NCBI RefSeq assembly: GCF_006438875.1
Contig: NZ_RCZH01000014.1
Coordinates: forward strand, 107,217 to 171,216
Direction: 5' to 3'
DNA: 64,000 bases
Origin: Flavobacterium pectinovorum
GTDB taxonomy: Bacteria; Bacteroidota; Bacteroidia; Flavobacteriales; Flavobacteriaceae
In this document: piece after piece, positions 16,680 through 25,153 of the stretch
Numbering within the stretch: position 1 is the stretch's first letter
Layout: each line of letters starts with the position of its first letter
Position numbers and translations under genes: made by a program
Notes under the pieces: generated by a model
Told to the model about the DNA's origin: nothing
What the model saw: only the letters and a program-made list of their open reading frames with translations
Database searches by the model: none

Positions 16680-17198
16680 ATGTTATCAAAAAATATAGAA
16701 GCAGCATTAAACAAACAAATCCGTATAGAGGCAGAATCTTCGCAAACCTACCTTTCTATGGCTTGTTGGGCTGAAGTACACGGATTAGAGGGAATTGCTC
16801 AGTTTATGTACACACAATCAGACGAAGAACGCGCACACATGCTAAAATTAGTAAAGTATGTAAACGAGCGCGGAGGTCACGCTCAGATTACCGATCTAAA
16901 ATCGCCTAAAACATCCTATTCTACATTTAAAGAAATGTTTGAAGCGCTTTATAACCATGAAATTTTTGTTTCAGAATCTATCAACGAGTTGGTTCACATC
17001 ACTTTTGAGGAAAAAGATTATGCAACTCATAATTTCTTACAATGGTACGTGGCGGAACAAATCGAGGAAGAAGCGACTGCTAAATCAATTTTAGATAAAA
17101 TCAACTTAATTGGAGATGACAAAGGCGGACTTTACTTGTTTGATCGTGATATTCAGCAATTAACGGTTACAAGCTCAATTGCAATCAATCCTAAATAA
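16680..17198 (+). CDS. Ferritin (non-heme, bacterial FtnA type)
   Basis: 172 residues, typical ferritin length. The ferroxidase-centre residues are in their expected places: Glu17 (RIEAESSQTYLSMACW), Glu50 and His53 (SDEERAHMLKL), with further Glu in YNHEIFVSES and the EQIEEEAT helix. It forms a 24-subunit shell that oxidises and stores iron in the cytoplasm and protects against Fenton chemistry. The helix pattern and lack of a heme-binding Met in the bacterioferritin position favour ferritin over bacterioferritin. A -7-like box (TAACTTTAC at 16656) precedes the ATG by about 16 bases. The small Cys-rich gene follows. Confidence 0.96.
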   Translation: MLSKNIEAALNKQIRIEAESSQTYLSMACWAEVHGLEGIAQFMYTQSDEERAHMLKLVKYVNERGGHAQITDLKSPKTSYSTFKEMFEALYNHEIFVSESINELVHITFEEKDYATHNFLQWYVAEQIEEEATAKSILDKINLIGDDKGGLYLFDRDIQQLTVTSSIAINPK

Positions 17199-17279
17199 AA
17201 AAGTTAAAGTTTATTTAGAATATATAAAAATAACATTTTTCTTTTATATTTGCCACTGTTTTTATAATACAGAGGAAAA

Positions 17280-17465
17280 TTGGGCAAGAAAGAAAAAGAC
17301 AAGGACAAGAAAAAGGATAAAAAGAAAAAGAAGAATAAAGCTATCCTTGAGAACATTAAGAAGTTGGAAAACTGTAAATCTTCTTGTTGTGAGAAATACA
17401 AAAAAAGTGAAAAAAAACGTTGTTCACGTTGTCCTATGTTTGATTTATTCAAAAAAACAGCTTAA
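17280..17465 (+). CDS. Small Lys/Cys-rich protein, TTG start
   Basis: 61 residues starting at TTG 17280 (no in-frame ATG). Residues 1-20 are almost all Lys/Asp (GKKEKDKDKKKDKKKKKNK). The rest carries six Cys in the patterns CKSSCCEKYKK and KRCSRCPMFDLF, suggesting a metal site. I believe similar short proteins with the ending KKRCxRCPxFDL occur across Bacteroidota, which supports this being a gene; that is memory, not a search. A clean terminator follows its stop, and it lies 81 bases after ferritin, so a link to metal homeostasis is possible but speculative. Confidence 0.55.
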   Translation: MGKKEKDKDKKKDKKKKKNKAILENIKKLENCKSSCCEKYKKSEKKRCSRCPMFDLFKKTA

Positions 17466-17479
17466 ATTTATATATAATA

Positions 17480-17510
17480 AACCCACCATAACATTTGGTG
17501 GGTTTTTTTA
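17480..17510 (+). terminator. Terminator after the small Cys-rich gene
   Basis: Stem AACCCACCA / TGGTGGGTT with a 7-base loop and a run of T, 15 bases past the stop at 17465. Confidence 0.9.
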
Positions 17511-17554
17511 TGCTTAGCCCCACTTTGATTTTAAAAAAATTCAAAATTTCTACT

Positions 17555-18247
17555 ATGAAAAACAATATTACTATCCCTAAATCAAGTCTTGATTTTTTGA
17601 CTGAACTCAAAACTAACAATAACAAGCCTTGGTTTGATGCCAATAAACAAAATTATCTAAACGAATTAAATCATATTGAAACTTTTGCAGGTGCTTTGCT
17701 TGAGGAGCTTTCTAAAACTGATGTTTTAGAAACAGCTTCGGGCAAAAAAAGTGTTTACAGAATATATCGTGATATTCGTTTTTCTAAAGATAAAACTCCT
17801 TTTAAAAGCTTTTGGGGCGGCAGTTATACCAGAGCCACAAAAGAAAGACGCGGAGGTTATTATTTTCATATTGAAAAAGGAAATACTTTTGTTGCCGGTG
17901 GATTCTGGGGACCAAATACTGCAGATTTAAAACGAATAAGAGCCGAATTTGCTCACGATGACGAACCAATGCAAAAAATATTGCAGTCAAAATCTTTTGT
18001 CAGCAATTTTGGAAACTTACAAGGCGAACAACTAAAAACTTCACCAAAAGGTTATGATTCAGATCACAAAGCAATTGAATTACTTCGGTACAAACAGTTT
18101 TTAGTAATCAGGCGTTTTACAGATGCCGAAGTCTTAAGCGATCTTTTTCTAGAACAGGCTTTAGAAACCTTCAAAAACATGAGACCTTTTTTTGACTATA
18201 TGAGCGAAATCCTAACAACAGATATAAACGGTGCTTCTGTTTTATAA
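17555..18247 (+). CDS. DUF2461 family protein
   Basis: 230 residues from ATG 17555 (MKNNITIPKSSLDFLTELKT). The longer frame from 17495 would begin inside the preceding terminator, so the later start is chosen. The sequence has the family (TIGR02453/DUF2461) landmarks: LKTNNNKPWFDANKQNYL at the start, VYRIYRDIRFSKDKTPFK with SFWGG, and GGYYFHIEKGNTFVAGGFWGPN in the middle. The family is widespread in bacteria and fungi, cytoplasmic, and of unknown biochemical function. It converges with ssb over a shared hairpin. Confidence 0.9.
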   Translation: MKNNITIPKSSLDFLTELKTNNNKPWFDANKQNYLNELNHIETFAGALLEELSKTDVLETASGKKSVYRIYRDIRFSKDKTPFKSFWGGSYTRATKERRGGYYFHIEKGNTFVAGGFWGPNTADLKRIRAEFAHDDEPMQKILQSKSFVSNFGNLQGEQLKTSPKGYDSDHKAIELLRYKQFLVIRRFTDAEVLSDLFLEQALETFKNMRPFFDYMSEILTTDINGASVL

Positions 18248-18259
18248 TCTTAAAACAAT

Positions 18260-18289
18260 AAACCCGACAGTTTTGAACTTGTCGGGTTT
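18260..18289. terminator. Bidirectional terminator between DUF2461 gene and ssb
   Basis: Stem AAACCCGACA / TGTCGGGTTT type (AACCCGAC pairing with GTCGGGTT) between two converging genes, with T-rich sequence on both sides. Confidence 0.8.
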
Positions 18290-18311
18290 GAATATCAAAT
18301 TTTAATAAACA

Positions 18312-18644
18312 CTATTTACTGAGCAGCAAGATTTCGCTGACAACAACTTCGGTAATATATCTTTTTTCACCGTTTTTGTCATCATAACTTCTGTGAATTA
18401 GCTTTCCTTCAATCCCAACTTCTTTTCCCTTTTCGACATATTTTTCGATAATTTCGGCCGTTTTCCCCCAAGCCGTAACACGATGCCATTCGGTTTGCTC
18501 GACTTTTTCGCCTTTATCATTTTTATATCTTTCGGTTGTTGCGATATTAAGATGCGCTAATTTACTTCCGTTTTCTAATGTTTTGATTTCTGGATCGTTT
18601 CCTACGTTTCCAATCAATTGTACTCTGTTTTTCATTCCGTTCAT
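18312..18644 (-). CDS. ssb: Single-stranded DNA-binding protein, short form
   Basis: 110 residues: a single OB-fold domain with the SSB landmarks MKNRVQLIGNVGNDPEIKTL, AHLNIATTERYKN, EWHRVTAWGKTAEIIEKYVEKG and VGIEGKLIHRSY. It ends directly after the OB fold (SEILLLSK) and lacks the Gln/Gly linker and acidic DDDIPF-type tip that recruits partner proteins in the main SSB. It is therefore probably an accessory SSB; the housekeeping one should be elsewhere in the genome. The start could be Met1 or Met4 (18635). Single gene, minus strand. Confidence 0.93.
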   Translation of the reverse strand: MNGMKNRVQLIGNVGNDPEIKTLENGSKLAHLNIATTERYKNDKGEKVEQTEWHRVTAWGKTAEIIEKYVEKGKEVGIEGKLIHRSYDDKNGEKRYITEVVVSEILLLSK

Positions 18645-18772
18645 GGCGTATAATATTTAAATGTTCGTATAAGAGAATTCGTTTATCAAATTCAACAAGG
18701 CAAAGATGCGCTGAAGCCCAATAATTATTCGGTTATCAACTATTTACTTTCGGTTGTAATTATTTGTAAGCG

Positions 18773-18802
18773 TTTGTAAGTGGAAATAATTTCGTATATT
18801 TG
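18773..18802 (+). promoter_or_regulatory. Putative Bacteroidota promoter of the GNAT-nitrilase gene
   Basis: TTTG at 18773-18776 and TATATTTG at 18795-18802, separated by 18 bases, fit the TTTG / TAnnTTTG consensus. The -7 box ends 16 bases before the ATG at 18819. Confidence 0.6.
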
Positions 18803-18818
18803 AGATAAATCTTACGAT

Positions 18819-20348
18819 ATGCAGACTAAAATAAACAAGGTTGAGTTACGAAATTTAGAATTTGATGATTACAAACAATTGAAAGACTCAATGATTGAAT
18901 CATATCCTGAAATGGCGGACTCTTACTGGAAAGAGGCAGATATCAAAAGATTACTTTCAATTTTCCCCGAAGGCCAGCTCGTTATTCTCGCAGACGGAAA
19001 AGTAGTTGGATCAGCATTATCGCTTATTGTCGATGAAAAAATGGTCGACAAAAAACACAACTACAAACAAATCCTTGGAGATTATACTTTCTCTACACAT
19101 AATAAAGACGCAGAGATTCTATACGGAATCGATGTTTTTATACATCCCAATTACCGTGGTTTACGATTGGGGCGTCGTTTATACGATGCCAGAAAGGAAC
19201 TTTGCGAACAACTTAATCTAAAAGCAATTGTCTTTGCCGGTAGAATTCCGAATTATGGGCAATATGCCAAAAAGCTGACTCCAAAAAACTATATCGAAAA
19301 AGTAAAACATAAAGAATTACACGATCCGGTGCTTTCTTTTCAGTTAAGCAATGATTTTCACGTATTGAGAATTATCAAAAACTATCTGGAAGGCGACGAA
19401 GAATCAAAAGAATTTGCTGTTCTCTTAGAATGGAATAATGTTTATTATGACGAAAGTCCTAAATTAATTAATCTCGAAAAAAGTGTAATCAGATTGGGTT
19501 TAGTTCAATGGCAAATGCGTCAATTGAATAATTTGGAAGAGTTTTTTGAGCAGGCAGAATTTTTTATCGATGTAGTTTCTGGTTATGGAAGCGATTTTGC
19601 TTTATTTCCCGAGCTTTTTATTGCGCCTTTAATGGCTGATTATAATCATTTATCAGAAGCAGAAGCAATTCGGGAACTTGCCAGATATTCTGAACCAATC
19701 AGAAAGCGTTTTCAGGAATTTTCCATCTCTTACAACATCAATATTATCACAGGAAGTATGCCTTATCTGGAAAATGGTTTTTTATACAATGTTGGTTTTT
19801 TATGTAAACGGGACGGAACTTCAGAAATGTATACCAAAATTCACGTAACACCAAACGAAGTACAACATTGGGGAATGAAAGGCGGATCTGAGTTTAAAAC
19901 TTTTGATACGGATTGTGGTAAAATTGGAATCTTAATTTGTTATGATGTTGAATTTCCGGAGCTTTCAAGGATTTTGGCAAATGAAGGAATGAATATTTTA
20001 TTTGTTCCGTTTTTGACTGATACACAAAATGCTTATACACGTGTAAAACATTGTTCGCAGGCTCGGGCAATAGAAAATGAGTGTTATGTTGCCATTGCAG
20101 GATGTGTAGGGAACTTGCCAAAAGTGAATAATATGGACATTCAATATGCACAAGCTTCTGTTTTTACGCCTTCTGATTTTGCTTTTCCAAGTAATGGTAT
20201 AAAAGCCGAAGCAACTCCAAATACTGAAATGACCTTGATTGTTGATGTTGATTTGAACCTGCTTAAACAACTTCATGAACATGGAAGTGTACGAATATTA
20301 AAGGACCGAAGAACTGATTTATATGAAATTAAAAAAATAGAATCATGA
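18819..20348 (+). CDS. Bifunctional GNAT acetyltransferase / carbon-nitrogen hydrolase (nitrilase superfamily)
   Basis: 509 residues. Residues about 1-200 are a GNAT domain: LRNLEFDDYKQLKDSMIESY, then IDVFIHPNYRGLRLGRRLYD, the acetyl-CoA-binding (R/Q-x2-G-x-G/A) loop. Residues about 225-500 are a nitrilase-type amidohydrolase with the catalytic triad Glu265 (LFPELF), Lys340 (YTKIH) and Cys374 (GILICYDVEFPE). The same fused architecture is known in bacterial proteins of uncertain substrate. It would be cytoplasmic. The stop overlaps the start of the next gene (ATGA), indicating coupling. One could imagine acetylation and deamidation of the same amine-containing metabolite, but that is inference. 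Confidence 0.93.
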   Translation: MQTKINKVELRNLEFDDYKQLKDSMIESYPEMADSYWKEADIKRLLSIFPEGQLVILADGKVVGSALSLIVDEKMVDKKHNYKQILGDYTFSTHNKDAEILYGIDVFIHPNYRGLRLGRRLYDARKELCEQLNLKAIVFAGRIPNYGQYAKKLTPKNYIEKVKHKELHDPVLSFQLSNDFHVLRIIKNYLEGDEESKEFAVLLEWNNVYYDESPKLINLEKSVIRLGLVQWQMRQLNNLEEFFEQAEFFIDVVSGYGSDFALFPELFIAPLMADYNHLSEAEAIRELARYSEPIRKRFQEFSISYNINIITGSMPYLENGFLYNVGFLCKRDGTSEMYTKIHVTPNEVQHWGMKGGSEFKTFDTDCGKIGILICYDVEFPELSRILANEGMNILFVPFLTDTQNAYTRVKHCSQARAIENECYVAIAGCVGNLPKVNNMDIQYAQASVFTPSDFAFPSNGIKAEATPNTEMTLIVDVDLNLLKQLHEHGSVRILKDRRTDLYEIKKIES

Positions 20349-20692
20349 AGACTTGCCTGGAATGCTCCGAGAAACTAGTAGGCAGAGAAGACAAAAAATT
20401 CTGTTCAGACAGTTGCCGTAATGCCTACAACAATAAAATAAATAAAGATAGTACTAATTTCATGCGTAATGTAAACAACAAATTACGAAAAAATTACCGT
20501 ATTTTGTCCGAACTAAATACAGATGGAAAATCTAAAGCAACAAGGGATAAAATGATAACCAAAGGTTTCGACTTCGACTTTTTTACGAATGTTTTACAAA
20601 CAAAAACAGGAAACACCTACTATTTCTTGTATGATCAGGGATATCGCTCTTTGGACAATGATTATTTTATGCTCGTTAAAAAAGAAATTTAG
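20345..20692 (+). CDS. Small zinc-ribbon protein (DUF2116-like)
   Basis: 115 residues. The N-terminus CLECSEKLVGREDKKFCSDSC gives a four-Cys zinc site (Cys4, Cys7, Cys20, Cys24) in the pattern used by DUF2116-type zinc ribbons. The next part is basic and helical (NNKLRKNYRILSEL) and the C-terminus contains an aromatic segment (TYYFLYDQGYRSLDNDYFML). The start overlaps the preceding gene by four bases (ATGA) and the next gene starts 12 bases after the stop, so it sits in the middle of a three-gene unit. Nucleic acid or protein binding is possible; function unknown. Confidence 0.75.
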   Translation: MKTCLECSEKLVGREDKKFCSDSCRNAYNNKINKDSTNFMRNVNNKLRKNYRILSELNTDGKSKATRDKMITKGFDFDFFTNVLQTKTGNTYYFLYDQGYRSLDNDYFMLVKKEI

Positions 20693-20704
20693 TACGTATC
20701 AATC

Positions 20705-23098
20705 ATGAAAAAAAACCAGACCTCAATTCTAGGCATCGCAGGCATTTTAGTAATTCTAGGGATCATTTATGTTACGATGATGCCGCAGTATATTTCTAAA
20801 AATGACGAAGCACTTGCCGATTTTTCTACTGAAAGAGCATTAAATCAAGTCGAGATTATTGCACAAAAACCTCATTATGTAGGTTCGACAAATCATGAAT
20901 TAGTTGCCAATTATCTCAAACTGGAACTTAACCGAATTGGATTAGAAACAAGCGTTCAGGAAGGTTTTACTCTTAATGACAAAGGACTTCTGGTAAAATC
21001 CAAAAATATACTGGCCCGTATAAAAGGAACCAATAACTCAAAGGCCCTTTTATTGCTTTCACATTATGATAGTGCGCCACATTCTTTTTCTAAAGGTGCA
21101 AGTGACGATGCATCTGGCGTTGCAACAATACTTGAAGGCGTTCGTGCTTTTTTATATTCCAAACAGCCACATAAAAACGATATTATCATTCTTTTTTCGG
21201 ATGCAGAAGAATTGGGTCTGAATGGTGCAGCACTTTTTGTAAATCAACATCCTTGGGCAAAAGACGTTGGATTGGTGATCAACTTTGAAGCCAGAGGTTC
21301 TTCTGGACCAAGTTATATGCTGATGGAAACCAATAAAGGAAACGAAGCTCTTGTTAGAGAATTTTCAAAAGCAAAAACGGCTTACCCCGTTTCAAACTCT
21401 TTGATGTACAGCATTTATAAAATGCTCCCCAATGATACTGATTTAACCGTTTTTAGAGAACAAGGAAACATTCAGGGATTCAATTTTGCCTTTATAGACG
21501 GACATTATAATTACCATACACAACAAGATGATATTCAGCATTTAAGTAAAACAACATTGGCACATCAGGGAACTTACCTGATGCCTTTGCTAAAATACTT
21601 CGCCAACACAGACTTAAACGCTACGAATTCAACCGAAGATGATGTTTACTTTAGCGCACCATTTTCATTCATAAATTATCCATTTTCATGGGTATTTCCT
21701 ATGACTGTTATTGCTTTAGGTTTATTAATACTTTTTATTTTTATCGGAAAAGCAAAACGTGTTATTACATTCCGAGAAATCTTCAGAGGCTTTCTTCCGT
21801 TGTTGGGATCTATAATAATTTCAGGATTAGTTACTTTTTTAGGATGGAAAATAATATTACAAATCTATCCTCAATATTCTGACCTTCTTAACGGATTTAC
21901 CTATAACGGTCACGCTTACATAGGGGCATTTGTGACACTTAGTATTGCGATTTGTTTTGCATTCTACCATCATTTCTCAGAAACTAAAGTTACAATGAAC
22001 CATTTTGTTGCTCCTTTACTGCTTTGGATAGTAATCAATGGATTTCTTGCCAACAGTTTAACCGGAGCAGGTTTCCTGATTATTCCTGTTTACTTTGGAA
22101 TACTATTATTTGGAATTTTTGTATTGACACAACATTATAGTTTAGGTTTAAATTTATTATTCTCTATTCCGGCTTTATCAATCGTAGCGCCTTTTATTTT
22201 AATGTTTCCTATTGGTTTAGGTTTGAAAATTCTTTACGGAAGTGCCATTCTAACCGTATTACTATTTGGATTATTACTTCCTATATTTGGATCTTTTGCT
22301 AAAAAAGGTGCCTGGATAATGATTTTCTTCGCCACATCAATTGGTTTCTTTGTCTATGCAGGATATCATTCCGGTTATGAACACGGACAGGCAAAATCAA
22401 ACAGTTTGTTATACGTTTATAATGCCAACACAAACTCTGCAATCTGGACAACATATGATGTGAACTTAGACGATTGGACAAAATCTTATTTAGGAGAAAA
22501 AAATCAAAAAGCACCAGGTTTAAACAATCTCCCTCTTTCCAGCAAATACAGTTCAGGTTTTACTTATAGTGCCATTGCGCCTGTTGTAGAAATACCAAAA
22601 CCAACAATCGCATTTTTACAAGACAGCGTTGTTGGAAATAACAGGTATCTGAAAATAAAAATTACACCAAACCGAAAAGTAAATCGATACGATATTTATG
22701 CCAATCCTAAAATGATATTTTATAATTTTAAGGCAAATGGCGTTTCAACTTTAGGACAAAAAGGAAATGAGTTAGAACGAGAAGGAATGCGCCTTTTATC
22801 CTATTATGTTGTAGGCAATGAACCGCTTGTAATGGACTTCTACCTTAACAAATCGTCCGTTTTTGATATGGATTTAATCGAAAGTTCTTTTGATCTAATG
22901 ACAAATCCGTTGCTTAAGGTCAAACCAAGAAGCGACTGGATGATGCCAACACCTTTTGTTTTAAATGATGCCGTATTAATTCAGCAAAAAATAAAAAAAT
23001 ATATAGCGCCAATAGCAACCATACCCGTTGCAACAGTAGTAAAAGATAGCACCGTTATTGTAAAAGACAGTTTAAAACCTCTTGCAAAACCACAATAA
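20705..23098 (+). CDS. M28-family zinc aminopeptidase with polytopic membrane domain
   Basis: 797 residues. Residue 8-27 is a membrane anchor. Residues about 45-300 are an M28 peptidase domain with metal-site residues visible: His120 (LSHYDSAPH), Asp134/Asp135 (GASDDASG), Glu168/Glu169 (FSDAEELGLNG) and the later His in DGHYNYHTQQDD. Residues about 325-560 contain roughly eight hydrophobic segments, and residues about 570-797 form a soluble domain outside the membrane. This layout resembles the FXNA/Pff1 type of membrane-bound M28 peptidases. The active site probably faces the periplasm. It follows the zinc-ribbon gene by 12 bases and is likely in the same transcript. Confidence 0.9.
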   Translation: MKKNQTSILGIAGILVILGIIYVTMMPQYISKNDEALADFSTERALNQVEIIAQKPHYVGSTNHELVANYLKLELNRIGLETSVQEGFTLNDKGLLVKSKNILARIKGTNNSKALLLLSHYDSAPHSFSKGASDDASGVATILEGVRAFLYSKQPHKNDIIILFSDAEELGLNGAALFVNQHPWAKDVGLVINFEARGSSGPSYMLMETNKGNEALVREFSKAKTAYPVSNSLMYSIYKMLPNDTDLTVFREQGNIQGFNFAFIDGHYNYHTQQDDIQHLSKTTLAHQGTYLMPLLKYFANTDLNATNSTEDDVYFSAPFSFINYPFSWVFPMTVIALGLLILFIFIGKAKRVITFREIFRGFLPLLGSIIISGLVTFLGWKIILQIYPQYSDLLNGFTYNGHAYIGAFVTLSIAICFAFYHHFSETKVTMNHFVAPLLLWIVINGFLANSLTGAGFLIIPVYFGILLFGIFVLTQHYSLGLNLLFSIPALSIVAPFILMFPIGLGLKILYGSAILTVLLFGLLLPIFGSFAKKGAWIMIFFATSIGFFVYAGYHSGYEHGQAKSNSLLYVYNANTNSAIWTTYDVNLDDWTKSYLGEKNQKAPGLNNLPLSSKYSSGFTYSAIAPVVEIPKPTIAFLQDSVVGNNRYLKIKITPNRKVNRYDIYANPKMIFYNFKANGVSTLGQKGNELEREGMRLLSYYVVGNEPLVMDFYLNKSSVFDMDLIESSFDLMTNPLLKVKPRSDWMMPTPFVLNDAVLIQQKIKKYIAPIATIPVATVVKDSTVIVKDSLKPLAKPQ

Positions 23099-23109
23099 AA
23101 ACATTTATT

Positions 23110-23529
23110 ATGGCAACAAATATTTCTACAATCTACCTCAATGCTCCAATAGAAAAAGTTTGGAATGCATTGACACAACCAGAATTAGTCAAACAATGGC
23201 AATACGGAAGTGACTTAATTACAGACTGGAAAGTTGATAACGAGATCCGATTTAGAAATGAATGGGAAGGTCAGGTTTTTGAGCAATGGGGAACCGTTTT
23301 AGAAATCATTCAGAATCAGAAAATCAAGTATTCTTTGTTTTTCCCGAGACCGGAACTAGAAGATAAACCGGAGAATTATTTTATAATGAGTTACATTCTA
23401 TTTGAAGAAAATCAGAAAGTAAAACTAGAAATCATTCAGGAAGACAATCGTCCCGACGCTGTTCAGGAAGAACCCCAAGGCGATGAAAACCCAATTCTTC
23501 AAGGTCTGAAAGCTTTAATCGAATCTTAA
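23110..23529 (+). CDS. SRPBCC (START/AHSA1-like) domain protein
   Basis: 139 residues, the size of a single AHSA1/SRPBCC domain. Start-to-end landmarks are STIYLNAPIEKVWNALTQPELVKQWQYGS (helix-grip entry), WKVDNEIRFRNEWEG and a long C-terminal helix (PILQGLKALIES). These proteins bind hydrophobic ligands in a deep pocket and act in stress or metabolism; the ligand is unknown. It starts 11 bases after the M28 peptidase gene and is probably the last gene of that transcript, ending at the hairpin at 23.6 kb. Confidence 0.88.
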   Translation: MATNISTIYLNAPIEKVWNALTQPELVKQWQYGSDLITDWKVDNEIRFRNEWEGQVFEQWGTVLEIIQNQKIKYSLFFPRPELEDKPENYFIMSYILFEENQKVKLEIIQEDNRPDAVQEEPQGDENPILQGLKALIES

Positions 23530-23533
23530 AATT

Positions 23534-23702
23534 AGGTTCAAAGAATCAAAGGTTCAAAGGTACAGAGTACAAAGGTTTAAAAAAGTACTATTTTCATAGT
23601 GCTTTTTGTTTTTCAGAATACCTTGGAACCTTTGATTCTTTGATTCTTTGAACCTTTGTACCTTTGAACCTTTGAACCTTTGATTCTTTGAACCTTTGTA
23701 CC
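23534..23702. repeat. Heptamer-type intergenic repeat with terminator hairpin
   Basis: Runs of GGTTCAAAGnATCAAAGGTTC on the left and CTTTGAACCTTTGATTCTTTG on the right are complementary and built from a 7-base unit (TTTGAAC/TTTGATT/TTTGTAC). In the middle (23583-23610) AAGTACTA pairs with TAGTGCTT and is followed by TTTTTG, a probable terminator for the SRPBCC gene. The same heptamer wording recurs at 25.8 and 30.2 kb. Confidence 0.75.
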
Positions 23703-23709
23703 TAGAAAA

Positions 23710-24105
23710 TTAACAAGCACATTCAATCTTCAAACCTGCTTTTACACCGTTTGTTCCTTCGGTGGCATAACCATCAAACTTCCACCACTCTATTCCGCCA
23801 ATTAATTCTTTTACTTTAAAACCAAGTTTCGCCATATTCAAAGCGCCTTTTGTCGAAGCATTACAACCAATTCCATCGCAATAAGTGACATACAAAATCT
23901 CTTTGTCTAAGTGTTTTGTGCTTTCAATCGTCATTTGGCGATGAGGAATGTTTATCGCCGTTGGGATATGTTCTGCTTCAAACCCAAACGCTTTTCTGGC
24001 ATCGATAACAATTACTTTTTCTCCATTATTCAAAGCATCAAACAAATCAGACGGATCCATTTCGAAGGCTAGTTTATTCTCATAATGTTTAATTTGTGCT
24101 TCCAT
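23710..24105 (-). CDS. Rhodanese-like domain protein
   Basis: 131 residues from ATG 24105 (MEAQIKHYENKLAFEMDPSD). An upstream extension to 24183 exists but runs through the shared promoter region and is rejected. It is one rhodanese domain: VIVIDARKAFGFEAEHIPTAINIPHRQM, then the active-site loop YCDGIGCNAS with catalytic Cys, and the usual C-terminal GGIEWWKFDGY. It may transfer sulfane sulfur or detoxify cyanide or reactive sulfur. Two more Cys end the protein (ECAC). It is divergently transcribed from a LysR regulator with 145 bases between starts, so LysR control of this gene is likely. Confidence 0.93.
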   Translation of the reverse strand: MEAQIKHYENKLAFEMDPSDLFDALNNGEKVIVIDARKAFGFEAEHIPTAINIPHRQMTIESTKHLDKEILYVTYCDGIGCNASTKGALNMAKLGFKVKELIGGIEWWKFDGYATEGTNGVKAGLKIECAC

Positions 24106-24250
24106 TTTTTTTAGTTTTAATGATTTCGTTAATTCAAAAGTAGTCCAACGCACCTTTCGATAAAAACGAAAAGAATTCATCACTTTGATTACTTTTTTTC
24201 ATAGAAAAGCCATTCCTAAATTTCGTTACTTTGTATACAAATCCTCAAAA

Positions 24251-25153
24251 ATGGAAATCCGTCATTTAAAATTAATAAAAGCAATTGTCGAAGAAGGAAG
24301 CATTACCAAAGCAATTGACAAATTGCATTTGACACAATCGGCTTTGAGTCATCAACTTAAAGAAGCCGAATATCAATTGGGAACTCCTATTTTCCTGAGA
24401 ACAAACAAAAAACTGGTTTTGACGAAAGCAGGAGAAAAAATCTATGATCTTGCCAATGAAATTCTGGATAAACTGGCTCAGACCCAATCGCAAATCAAAC
24501 AAATGGTTTATGGCGAACATGGCGAAATCAGAATAAGTACAGAATGTTATTCAAGTTATCATTGGCTTCCGCCGGTTTTAAAACAATTTCATAATTTGTA
24601 CCCAAATGTTGAGTTGAAAATAGTAACCGAAGCTACTCATATTCCATTACAAAAATTATTAGAAAACACAATCGATATTGCGATCATCAGCGATCAGATC
24701 AAAGACAATAACATCAAATATATTGAGCTTTTTCAGGATGAAGTGGTTATGGCAGTTTCTGAAAACCACGCTTGGGCAGATAAAAAATATGTCGTTGCCG
24801 AGGATTTTATCAACGAACATTTACTGATTCATTCCCTTCCGATGGAAACCGTGACGATTCATCAATTTATTTTGGCTCCAGCCAAAGTAACGCCCAAAAA
24901 GATCACTCCACTTCCGTTGACCGAAGCGTCTCTTGAAATGGTTAAAGCCGATATGGGTGTAATGTCTATGGCAAAATGGGCATTGTTGCCACATTTGAAA
25001 AACAATCCCATAAAAGCGATTAAAATTGGCAAAAATGGCTTAAAAAGAAAGCACTTTATCGCCATTAGAGAAAACGAGCAATACCCGGATTATTTCCATC
25101 ATTTTATCACCTTTTTACAAAACGAAATTAATTTGCAATGGAATATACAATAA
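24251..25153 (+). CDS. LysR-family transcriptional regulator
   Basis: 300 residues from ATG 24251 (MEIRHLKLIKAIVEEGSITK). The longer frame from 24185 is rejected because it overlaps the divergent promoter. Residues 1-60 are the winged HTH (HLKLIKAIVEEGSITKAIDKLHLTQSALSHQ), and 90-295 the two-lobed substrate-binding domain (IRISTECYSSYHWLPPVLKQF). The resemblance of the effector domain start to MetR-type regulators (TECYT-x-YHWLP) is notable and suggests a sulfur-amino-acid link, consistent with the adjacent rhodanese. Whether homocysteine is the effector is inference. The 3' end overlaps the following GNAT gene by 16 bases. Confidence 0.95.
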   Translation: MEIRHLKLIKAIVEEGSITKAIDKLHLTQSALSHQLKEAEYQLGTPIFLRTNKKLVLTKAGEKIYDLANEILDKLAQTQSQIKQMVYGEHGEIRISTECYSSYHWLPPVLKQFHNLYPNVELKIVTEATHIPLQKLLENTIDIAIISDQIKDNNIKYIELFQDEVVMAVSENHAWADKKYVVAEDFINEHLLIHSLPMETVTIHQFILAPAKVTPKKITPLPLTEASLEMVKADMGVMSMAKWALLPHLKNNPIKAIKIGKNGLKRKHFIAIRENEQYPDYFHHFITFLQNEINLQWNIQ

